Source: an uncultured Oscillospiraceae bacterium
GTDB taxonomy: Bacteria > Bacillota > Clostridia > Oscillospirales > Oscillospiraceae
Direction of reading: 5' to 3'
Assembly: GCA_934589525.1 (NCBI GenBank)
Contig: CAKTOB010000011.1
Coordinates: 1-64,000, forward strand
DNA: 64,000 bases
Shown: positions 25,866 to 32,670 of the stretch, piece by piece
Position numbering within the stretch: position 1 is the first letter of the stretch
Layout of the letters: every line of letters starts with the position of its first letter
Program-made: the position numbers and the translations under genes
The notes under the pieces: model-generated
The model's input: the letters and a program-made list of their open reading frames with translations, nothing else
Database searches by the model: none
Told to the model about the DNA's origin: nothing

Positions 25866-26609
25866 TTATGATTTGGGTTCGTTTTTGGGAAAGCCCCCGT
25901 CCTCGTTCACATAGCCGGAACTGCCAAACAGGCAGCCATATTCCGGCAGTAGATAGCGCAGGGCATAGGCGATCCGCTTTCCGCTGCGCTCGATCATCAG
26001 GCGTCGTATCAATAGTAGCGGTGTTTTTTCCACACACTGCAAAAGTTCCGCCTGTTTTCCCACGGCAGAAGCTGCAGAAATCGTGAATTCTGTGTAATAA
26101 GCATAGGGTGTTACATGAGGCATGGTAATGTCCGGGAACACCGCAAAACGCATTTCGCTTTCAACGGACGGGTAGGACCGTCGGTAAGGCATGTATTTTA
26201 CATCTATGCCCACCGGTGTTCCCTCTGCACTGCGGATCAACTGCGTAAATTCCAGTACCTTGCTGTTTTCACTTAGACCCAGCGCTTCCTGTACTTCTCT
26301 GTCCGGCACCCTGCCGTTAATATCCAGATAGGAGGTCGTACACCCGGGAATGGCCTCTGGAAAGCGCAAGGCCACGTCTGCATGTTTTGGGGAACAGACA
26401 AAATAGCCAATTTTGGGCCGGACAAATACCAGTCCCTCTTTTTCCAGCTCCTGTAAACTTTTCCGGGCCGTATCCCGGCTGATTCCGTATTCGCTGCACA
26501 GACTGCTCTCTGATGGCAGCATATCCCCCGGGTTCAGGTTGCCGCTTACAATTTTTTCCCGGAACTGTCCGGCGATTTGGAGATATACCGGAAGCTTTCC
26601 TTTACTCAC
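25866..26609 (-). CDS. GntR-family (HutC/UTRA) transcriptional regulator
   Basis: The 247-residue protein has an N-terminal GntR winged helix (PVYLQIAGQFREKIVSGNLN, then LPSESSLCSEYGISRDTARKSLQELEKEGLV). A UTRA effector domain follows, with KVLEFTQLIRSAEGTPVGIDV and a C-terminal ERSGKRIAYALRYL. It should sense a small molecule linked to the methyl-transfer pathway and release DNA. The start is placed at GTG 26609, which overlaps the end of the corrinoid gene (GTGAGTAA) and has AAAGGGG upstream; a TTG at 26630 is the alternative. It is co-transcribed with that corrinoid gene and divergent from the methyltransferase operon. Confidence 0.88.
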   Translation of the reverse strand: MSKGKLPVYLQIAGQFREKIVSGNLNPGDMLPSESSLCSEYGISRDTARKSLQELEKEGLVFVRPKIGYFVCSPKHADVALRFPEAIPGCTTSYLDINGRVPDREVQEALGLSENSKVLEFTQLIRSAEGTPVGIDVKYMPYRRSYPSVESEMRFAVFPDITMPHVTPYAYYTEFTISAASAVGKQAELLQCVEKTPLLLIRRLMIERSGKRIAYALRYLLPEYGCLFGSSGYVNEDGGFPKNEPKS

Positions 26610-27249
26610 CGGTTCCACGCCCCTTTGCAATAGCGTTTATGCAAAATTGTAGTGTATCGATCGGATCAGAGTAAGCGGCATCTGCCCCTACCAGCACAGC
26701 GGTGGTTTCACGGACTGCGCCACCGCCTACCGCAATGGCAAGATGGTCTCGCAGACCGTCTTCCTCCAATAGCCAGATCACTGTGCGCATACATTCCAGT
26801 GTACAGTTCATCAGACCACTGATAAGCAGAATATTGGGCCTGTAGTTCTTTACTGCGTACACAAACCTGCTGGGTTTCACATCCACACCAAGATCAATTA
26901 CCTCGAACCCCTCGACCCGAAGAATGCTGGTTACAATGTCCTTGCCGATATCGTGAATATCTCCTTCAGCTACACCGATCACGACACGGCCCAGACAGTT
27001 TGCGGTCGCCACATGAGGCTTTGAGGGCAGTAGAGAGATGATCGTTCGAACCAGCATGCCGGAAACAATCAGATCCCCAATAAAGAACTCACCGGTGGCA
27101 AACTTATTGCCCACCAATGCAACGCCCCTGCTGACCAGAGGAAAAATCTCTTCTGCGGTCGCCCCGGCCGCCACCAGAGCCTCCGTAATAGAGATGCAGC
27201 GGCTTTCATCCAGAGCAGCGATCGCTTCTATCAACTCATTTTGTAGCAT
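26602..27249 (-). CDS. Corrinoid protein of a methyltransferase system
   Basis: The 215-residue protein has the MtaC/MttC/MtgC layout. A helical cap (residues 1-80, MLQNELIEAIAALDE) leads to a Rossmann B12-binding domain with D97-x-H99-x-x-G102 (GDIHDIGKDIV), whose His is the lower cobalt ligand. The downstream SGL and GGG motifs hold the nucleotide tail. It shuttles methyl groups between two methyltransferases. ATG 27249 is preceded by GGAGGGG, and a perfect sigma-A promoter lies 20 bases further up. It may serve the same pathway as the second corrinoid protein at 28317, or a separate substrate. Confidence 0.92.
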   Translation of the reverse strand: MLQNELIEAIAALDESRCISITEALVAAGATAEEIFPLVSRGVALVGNKFATGEFFIGDLIVSGMLVRTIISLLPSKPHVATANCLGRVVIGVAEGDIHDIGKDIVTSILRVEGFEVIDLGVDVKPSRFVYAVKNYRPNILLISGLMNCTLECMRTVIWLLEEDGLRDHLAIAVGGGAVRETTAVLVGADAAYSDPIDTLQFCINAIAKGRGTGE

Positions 27250-27268
27250 AATTTCCCCTCCTAATGAT

Positions 27269-27297
27269 ATTATAGGAGGTCCGACGGGATTAGTCAA
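27269..27297 (-). promoter_or_regulatory. Promoter of corrinoid protein and GntR genes
   Basis: The minus strand has TTGACT (27297-27292) and TATAAT (27274-27269) with a 17-base spacer. Confidence 0.85.
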
Positions 27298-27390
27298 GAA
27301 AGGATTCTTTACACATTTCGTTAAAACGCACAAAAATATTGACATGATTTTTTATAAAATGTAGAACTTTTTGATTTTTCACTTTTCTCA

Positions 27391-27419
27391 TTGACGAATG
27401 ACTTTGATTGATTTACAAT
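27391..27419 (+). promoter_or_regulatory. Promoter of the methyltransferase operon
   Basis: TTGACG at 27391-27396 and TACAAT at 27414-27419, spacer 17 bases, pointing away from the GntR promoter. Confidence 0.75.
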
Positions 27420-27422
27420 CTT

Positions 27423-27436
27423 CTTGTACGGACAAG
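27423..27436 (+). promoter_or_regulatory. Candidate operator for the GntR regulator
   Basis: CTTGT and ACAAG form a 5+5 inverted repeat around ACGG, placed at the expected transcription start just downstream of the -10 box. A repressor bound here would block the methyltransferase operon. The link to the divergent GntR protein is inference. Confidence 0.45.
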
Positions 27437-27490
27437 TTGTTCGTTCAAGATGTTTGACTATATTGAATTGCATACCAGGGAGTGATAGAA

Positions 27491-28303
27491 ATGATAATCA
27501 TTGGCGAAAAGCTGAATGGCGCTATTCCCATTGTCAAGACCGCCATTTCCGAACGAAACAGTGAGCTGATACGAACCCGGGCAAAGGCCCAGGCGGATGC
27601 CGGTTCCCATTTTCTGGATTGTGCTCCCAGCACTTCTCCGGAGGAGGAATACGATGCCATGGTCTGGATGATCCGGGAGATCCAAGCTGTTACTGAGGTC
27701 CCTATTTGTATCGATAGCCCCAACGCCATGCTGTTGGCCCGAATCCTGGAGGAGGGACACGTTTTAAGACCCGGAATGGTAAACTCCGTCAACGAGGAAG
27801 GAACAAAGTGCGAGACGATTTTTCCTATTATTGCCGGAACGGATTGGAGCGTGGTAGGACTGACCTGCGACCGGAACGGCATTCCCGCCGATCCTCAGAA
27901 AAAATTGGACATTGCTAAACGGATCATTGACAAAGCGGTTCGCTACGGCGTCAAGCTTTCCAATCTGCATATCGACCCCTGCGTCATGGCACTGTCCACC
28001 ACTCCCTCCGCTATGAAGGATTTTGAGGCCTGCATTGCCGGCATTCATGCTTATGCTCCAGAAGTCAAGGTTACCGGTGCCATTTCCAACATCAGTTTTG
28101 AGATGCCTGCACGGAAGTACATCAATGCCAACTGTATGGCCTATGCCATTGCCGCTGGCTTGGATTCTGCAATCTTAGATCCCTGCAATGTGGACATGAT
28201 GAGTACCATTTATGCCTGTGAGGCCCTCTGTATGAAGGACAAGGGCGGAAGGAAATACAATCGTGCATACCGCGCCGGAAAAATCGGCGTGAAAAAAGGA
28301 TAA
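27491..28303 (+). CDS. Methyltetrahydrofolate:corrinoid methyltransferase, MtgA-like
   Basis: The 270-residue protein is a pterin-binding TIM barrel of the AcsE/MtgA/MtvA type. It begins IIIGEKLNGAIPIV and has the pterin-site segments SHFLDCAPST, VPICIDSPNA and VGLTCDRNGIP. It later has LHIDPCVMAL and GAISNISFEMPAR. The family moves a methyl group from a corrinoid protein to tetrahydrofolate (or back). ATG 27491 is preferred over GTG 27482 because CAGGGAGTG lies upstream. It is the first gene of the rightward operon, followed 13 bases later by a corrinoid protein. Confidence 0.92.
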   Translation: MIIIGEKLNGAIPIVKTAISERNSELIRTRAKAQADAGSHFLDCAPSTSPEEEYDAMVWMIREIQAVTEVPICIDSPNAMLLARILEEGHVLRPGMVNSVNEEGTKCETIFPIIAGTDWSVVGLTCDRNGIPADPQKKLDIAKRIIDKAVRYGVKLSNLHIDPCVMALSTTPSAMKDFEACIAGIHAYAPEVKVTGAISNISFEMPARKYINANCMAYAIAAGLDSAILDPCNVDMMSTIYACEALCMKDKGGRKYNRAYRAGKIGVKKG

Positions 28304-28316
28304 GGAGGCCTTTATT

Positions 28317-28955
28317 ATGGTAGATTTTAAAGCATTGGCAGCCGCTATGGGAGATCTGGACGAAGATACTGTTATGGAAACTCTACGCCAGGTGATGGAG
28401 GAAGGCGGAAAAAATGCGCCTCAGGCCATGGAGGCCTGCCAGAAGGGCATGGAGTTGGTGGGTGCCCAGTATGAGAGCGGTGCGTATTTTGTAGGGGATC
28501 TGATTTATGCGGGCGAGCTTATGACCGAGGCTGTGGATATCCTGAAGTCTGCCCTGGTCAGCAGCGAAAGCAGCGGTCAGAAGACCCGGATGATTCTGTG
28601 TACCGTCAAAGATGATCTGCATGACATTGGCAAGAATATTGTTCGCTCCATGCTGGAGGCTGGCGGTTTTGAAGTGCTGGATCTGGGAATTGATACCCCC
28701 GTGGAGAAAATAGTGGATACAGTCAAGGAGGAAAATATCAAAATTGTGGCGCTCTCCGGCGTCTTGACATTGGCCATCGATTCTATGAAAGCCACTGTTG
28801 ACGCACTAAGGGCAGCAGGATTGGACGATGTAAAGGTCATTATTGGCGGTGCGCCCGTCAGTGAAGCTGCATGCCAGCTCACTGGGGCGGACGAGTGGGC
28901 TCACAGTCCCCAGAAGACCGTTCAGGTATGCCGAGCGTGGGCTGACGGAAAATAA
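28317..28955 (+). CDS. Second corrinoid protein
   Basis: The 212-residue protein has the same two-domain layout as the 26602 protein. A helical cap leads to D100-x-H102-x-x-G105 (DDLHDIGKNIV), then LSGVLTLAID and IIGGAPVSE for the cobalamin tail. Encoded 13 bases after the MtgA-like enzyme, it is its probable partner. AAGGAGGCC precedes ATG 28317. The UroD-family protein downstream would be the enzyme that first methylates this corrinoid from the substrate. Confidence 0.93.
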   Translation: MVDFKALAAAMGDLDEDTVMETLRQVMEEGGKNAPQAMEACQKGMELVGAQYESGAYFVGDLIYAGELMTEAVDILKSALVSSESSGQKTRMILCTVKDDLHDIGKNIVRSMLEAGGFEVLDLGIDTPVEKIVDTVKEENIKIVALSGVLTLAIDSMKATVDALRAAGLDDVKVIIGGAPVSEAACQLTGADEWAHSPQKTVQVCRAWADGK

Positions 28956-28988
28956 GATTTCTGCCAGAATAGGAGGGAGAAGTAAATT

Positions 28989-30437
28989 ATGAAAACCAAA
29001 TCGAAACAAATCCATATTCTGATTGCAGTACTGGTATTTCTGGTCTTTCGTCTGATTTTGGGGAACTGTCTGGATATGGGGTTGACAGCCGCCGGTGCTT
29101 CTGCGTTGTCGCTGTTCATTGCCACCATCTACTTGTGGATCACCTATGGCTCCGGGTGGACCAGCATGCTTTCCATTGGCCTATTAGCTTTTACAGGAAT
29201 AGCTCCTGCCAATACCATTCTTGGAAATTCCTTCGGCAACTCCACCGCTGTAATTGTCATCGGTACACTGATTCTGTGCGTCGCCTTGGAAGAAAACGGT
29301 GTTACCAAGCTTATTGCGAACTGGTTTATCAGCCGGAGCATTGTCAGCAAGCGTCCCTATATGTTTCTGTTTATGTTCCTGCTGGCCAATCTGCTCATCA
29401 CCTACTTTATGGAAGCTACCGCTGTGGCGATTATCTTTTGGGCGTTGGCAAAATCCATTCTGGACAGCCTGGGTTATACCAAAGAGGACCGATTCTCCAA
29501 ATCACTGTACCTGGGTGTACTGTGGGTAACTTGCGTGGGTAATGCTGCTACGCCGATCGGTCATCCCGTTCCCTTGCTGATGCTGAACTCCATGGCGAAG
29601 ATCACGGAGCAGCCCGTTTCCTGGCTGCGCTATATGGCAATTGGCATTCCCCTTTCTCTGGTCACGTTGGGGCTGACGCTGCTGATTATTCGCTTTGTTA
29701 TCAAGCCCGACTGCGCCAAATTTGACGCCTATGATGTAGGGGAGCGCCGCAAGGAATTGCAGCCGTTAAGCGCCAAAGGTAAGATATCCCTAACCGTCTA
29801 TATCGCACTGATCATATTTTGGTTGCTGCCAGATTTTCTCGGGCCCTTCCCAGAGCTTGCTGCTAAATTCAAGGCCGTAGGCGCTTCCGTGCCCTCCCTT
29901 ATTGCTGTAGCCGTTGTCTGCGCCATTACTGTAGACGGTGAGCCTGTGCTGAAGTATGAAAGCGCTATTAAAAAAATCCACTGGTCAACCGTTATTTTCA
30001 TCGCCTGCATTTTCCTGTACGCCTCTGTTTTCAGCATGGAATCCGGCGGCATCAACGTCTTCCTGAAAGCACTGGTAGCCCCGCTGACGGACAGCCTTTC
30101 TGCTGGCGTTCTGGCGGCAGTGTTCCTGTTCCTGGTTATTTTTGCAACAAATTTTGTTTCCAACGGTGTTACGGGTATCGTAGGCATTACCGTCTGCGTT
30201 CCGGCACTACTGAGCATTTCCTCTGTTGGCTATGTCACTGCCTACGGCGTTCTGGTGGCTATGCTCTGCAACATGGGCATTGCGACCCCCGGTGGCTCCG
30301 GCTTTGTTGCCCTGGCACAGAAGGACGGCGTTGTCACCGGCAGCGAAACCATGAAATACAGTTTGCTGTTGATCCTGATGATGTATCTCAGCGTTATGCT
30401 GATTTTCTGGCCTATGGCTCAGTTGCTATTCCGCTGA
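28989..30437 (+). CDS. SLC13/DASS-type anion transporter
   Basis: The 482-residue protein has about twelve membrane helices. It matches the divalent-anion:Na+ symporter/ArsB-like superfamily: an early GNSFGNSTAVIV, the GNAATPIGHPVPLL re-entrant loop resembling the SNxT sodium/anion site, and a second-half loop FATNFVSNGVTGIVG. The family carries dicarboxylates, sulfate and similar anions. Its position inside a methyltransferase operon suggests uptake of an anionic methylated (O-, N- or S-methyl) substrate, or export of the demethylated acid. AGGAGGGAG precedes ATG 28989. Confidence 0.82.
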   Translation: MKTKSKQIHILIAVLVFLVFRLILGNCLDMGLTAAGASALSLFIATIYLWITYGSGWTSMLSIGLLAFTGIAPANTILGNSFGNSTAVIVIGTLILCVALEENGVTKLIANWFISRSIVSKRPYMFLFMFLLANLLITYFMEATAVAIIFWALAKSILDSLGYTKEDRFSKSLYLGVLWVTCVGNAATPIGHPVPLLMLNSMAKITEQPVSWLRYMAIGIPLSLVTLGLTLLIIRFVIKPDCAKFDAYDVGERRKELQPLSAKGKISLTVYIALIIFWLLPDFLGPFPELAAKFKAVGASVPSLIAVAVVCAITVDGEPVLKYESAIKKIHWSTVIFIACIFLYASVFSMESGGINVFLKALVAPLTDSLSAGVLAAVFLFLVIFATNFVSNGVTGIVGITVCVPALLSISSVGYVTAYGVLVAMLCNMGIATPGGSGFVALAQKDGVVTGSETMKYSLLLILMMYLSVMLIFWPMAQLLFR

Positions 30438-30476
30438 TCCCGTCCATTTTTTCCATGTAAGAAAGGAGATATCCCT

Positions 30477-30626
30477 ATGGCAGAAATTGCTGATTCCCTG
30501 AAGGGCGATACCTTGAAAGCTTTTGAAACCGCCGCAAAGCAGATCGCCCAAGAAAAGGGTATTGAAGAAGAGGCCGTTATGAAAACCATGAAGAAGCTGA
30601 TCTACCTGATCATCACTCGAATCTGA
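30477..30626 (+). CDS. Small 49-residue protein in the methyltransferase operon
   Basis: ATG 30477 sits seven bases after a very good GAAAGGAGA, and the frame ends at TGA 30626, sixteen bases before the UroD-family gene. The product is a charged helical peptide beginning MAEIADSLKGDTLKAFETAA and ending IYLIITRI. It has no signal peptide, no Cys and no known motif. The strong ribosome binding site and operon position argue that it is expressed. It could be a subunit or assembly factor of the methyltransferase; I cannot assign a family. Confidence 0.65.
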   Translation: MAEIADSLKGDTLKAFETAAKQIAQEKGIEEEAVMKTMKKLIYLIITRI

Positions 30627-30642
30627 AAGGGAGTGTGACCGC

Positions 30643-31812
30643 ATGAATACGGAAAAACTTTACGAGCAGCGTTTGACTCGCTTTGACGATGTGCTTAGCC
30701 GCAGGATTCCTGACCGGGTTCCGATCATCCCCAACATGAACACCTGGATGTATCACTATGCGGACATCAGCATTAAAAAGGCCTTTGTGGAAGAGCCGGA
30801 TGCAATTTTCCAGGCTGCGAAGCACCTGAATGACAATGTCCCTATGGACGGCTTACTGAGTACATCCAACACGCTGCCCATTCGTATGGCTGAAAAAATT
30901 GGTGAGGGTATCTATACCGTTTCTGACAAAGGCGTACAGATCAAGGGGGGCCACGGCCATCTGATGGAGCCTCAGGAATACCCCCTGCTGGCAGAAAACC
31001 CTATGGAATTCTTCGCAAACGTTCTTATCCCCCGGAAGTTTTCCGTCTTCCAGGCTCCCATTGAAAAAAAGGTTGACATCATCAAGCAGGCATACAGGGA
31101 CTACATGGACTACATTAAGTACAACAACTCTGCCAATTCCCGCATCGAAAAGGAGCTGGGATTGCCCATCATCGTCCGAGGCACAAACTTCCTGGCCCCT
31201 GACATCGTGCTGGACTATCTCCGGGATTTCGTAGGCATTTCCCTGGATGTGCGTCGCCACTCCGATGAGCTGCTTGCCGCCTGCATGTCGCTGTATGATT
31301 TTGTACTGGAGATGTTTGATGATACAGCCACACCGCCGAACCGCAAGGTCCTGTTCTCCCCACTGCACCTGCCCACCTATCTGCGGCCTAAAGATTTCCA
31401 GAAGCTCTATCTGCCTTTCATGAAGAAATATGTGGAGGAAATGGCTGTAAAGCGTGGATATTCCCTATATTTCTTTATGGAGAACGACTGGATGCCGTAT
31501 CTGGAACTGGTGCAGGAGCTCCCGGAGAACGCGAAGGTTGTGGGCTTGTTTGAGAAAGGTGATTTGGTCAAGATCAAGCAGAGCATCGGCAAGCAGATGG
31601 TCATTATGGGAGGCATGCCCGTGGAGTTGCTCTTGCTGGGCACCCGGGATCAGGTCATCGATAAATGTAAGGAACTGCTGGACACCCTGGCCCCTGGCGG
31701 AAACTACATTTTCTCTACGGATAAGACCCTGATGTCCTTTAGCGATGGCACACCTGAGAATATGATTGTATCTTGCGAATATATTGCTCAGAATGGCTGG
31801 TATTCAAAATAA
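30643..31812 (+). CDS. Divergent UroD-family methyltransferase
   Basis: The 389-residue protein belongs to the uroporphyrinogen decarboxylase superfamily that includes the MtaA/CmuA and O-demethylase methyltransferases. It starts with RFDDVLSRRIPDRVPIIPNM and later has VFQAPIEKK, PLHLPTYLRPKDFQKLYLPF and MVIMGGMPVELLLLGT. It should take a methyl group from the substrate and give it to the corrinoid protein. The usual His-containing and C-terminal Cys zinc positions seem replaced (FFMENDW and IFSTDK), so its chemistry may differ. It is followed directly by a terminator. Which substrate is used cannot be read from sequence. Confidence 0.82.
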   Translation: MNTEKLYEQRLTRFDDVLSRRIPDRVPIIPNMNTWMYHYADISIKKAFVEEPDAIFQAAKHLNDNVPMDGLLSTSNTLPIRMAEKIGEGIYTVSDKGVQIKGGHGHLMEPQEYPLLAENPMEFFANVLIPRKFSVFQAPIEKKVDIIKQAYRDYMDYIKYNNSANSRIEKELGLPIIVRGTNFLAPDIVLDYLRDFVGISLDVRRHSDELLAACMSLYDFVLEMFDDTATPPNRKVLFSPLHLPTYLRPKDFQKLYLPFMKKYVEEMAVKRGYSLYFFMENDWMPYLELVQELPENAKVVGLFEKGDLVKIKQSIGKQMVIMGGMPVELLLLGTRDQVIDKCKELLDTLAPGGNYIFSTDKTLMSFSDGTPENMIVSCEYIAQNGWYSK

Positions 31813-31814
31813 TT

Positions 31815-31852
31815 CCGGCGAAAACCCCTTGACACGGTCGGGGGTTTTCGTA
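31815..31852 (+). terminator. Terminator overlapping the next promoter
   Basis: CGAAAACCCC pairs with GGGGTTTTCG. The -35 box of the following promoter lies inside the loop and the -10 box directly after the stem. Confidence 0.7.
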
Positions 31853-31859
31853 CTATAAT
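31829..31859 (+). promoter_or_regulatory. Promoter of the DUF1638 gene
   Basis: TTGACA (31829-31834) and TATAAT (31854-31859) are perfect but 19 bases apart, and they overlap the terminator hairpin of the upstream operon. Confidence 0.65.
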
Positions 31860-31887
31860 GATGTAAAAATCAATTTGGAGGTTCTTC

Positions 31888-32547
31888 ATGCGTCAGCAAA
31901 TCGTGGCCTGCCAAACACTGCAGGATGAAATCAATGCCATTCTCGCCCAAAAGCAGATACAACTGCCCATTACCTTGATACCCTCTGGTCTTCACAATAT
32001 TCCCGCAAAGCTGACCCGTACCGTACAGGAAACGCTGGACAACTTGCCTCCTACGGACCAGGTCCTGATGGCTATGGCTTACTGTGGTAACGCACTGGCG
32101 GGCGTGCGAACCGGAGACTATAGTCTGGTCATTCCCAGAATGGATGACTGCATCTCACTGTTGCTGGGATCTTCCGCCGTTCATAACCGACAGTACCGGG
32201 GCATCTACTTCATGACCGCAGGCTGGATTCGGGGAGAACGAAACTTGATGACGGAATACAGGTATACCCAGGAGAAATACGGAGCAAAGCTCGGGCAGGA
32301 GATTTTTAATACCATGTTTAAGCATTATACCGATGTGGCCCTGCTGAATACCGGGTGCTTCGATCTCCGGGAAGCTGAAGAGGAAACCCGGCGCACAGCC
32401 GAGGCGCTGCACCTGGGTTATCAGGAGGTCCCGGCCACCCTTTCCGTCCTCGCTGGCCTATTTTCTCAGACCCATCCGGATGATCACTATCTGACCGTTC
32501 CGCCCCGCACGGAGATCACCAATGAGATGCTGGTCCTGGCGGAATAG
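31888..32547 (+). CDS. DUF1638 family protein
   Basis: The 219-residue protein matches DUF1638, a family found mostly next to corrinoid methyltransferase genes. Visible features are an N-terminal IVACQTLQDEINAIL, a central MAMAYCGNALAG followed by IPRMDDCISLLLG, and YFMTAGWIRGE. Conserved Cys, Asp and His residues (YCGN, DDC) suggest a metal or cofactor site. The function is unknown; genomic company suggests a part in corrinoid or methyl-group metabolism. It has its own promoter and terminator. GGAGG precedes ATG 31888. Confidence 0.8.
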   Translation: MRQQIVACQTLQDEINAILAQKQIQLPITLIPSGLHNIPAKLTRTVQETLDNLPPTDQVLMAMAYCGNALAGVRTGDYSLVIPRMDDCISLLLGSSAVHNRQYRGIYFMTAGWIRGERNLMTEYRYTQEKYGAKLGQEIFNTMFKHYTDVALLNTGCFDLREAEEETRRTAEALHLGYQEVPATLSVLAGLFSQTHPDDHYLTVPPRTEITNEMLVLAE

Positions 32548-32607
32548 AGAATACGCCCCCCTGTCACAAAGGGCATGCCTATCGAGAGAAGCACAACCTT
32601 GGAAATT

Positions 32608-32653
32608 GAAAAACGCCTCCGCAGATCATAATCGGACTGCGGAAGGCGTTTTT
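32608..32653. terminator. Bidirectional terminator
   Basis: AAAACGCCTCCGCAG pairs with CTGCGGAAGGCGTTTT, with A/T runs on both sides. It ends the DUF1638 transcript and, on the other strand, the polysaccharide operon. Confidence 0.85.
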
Positions 32654-32670
32654 GTATTGTGGAGGAGTGT

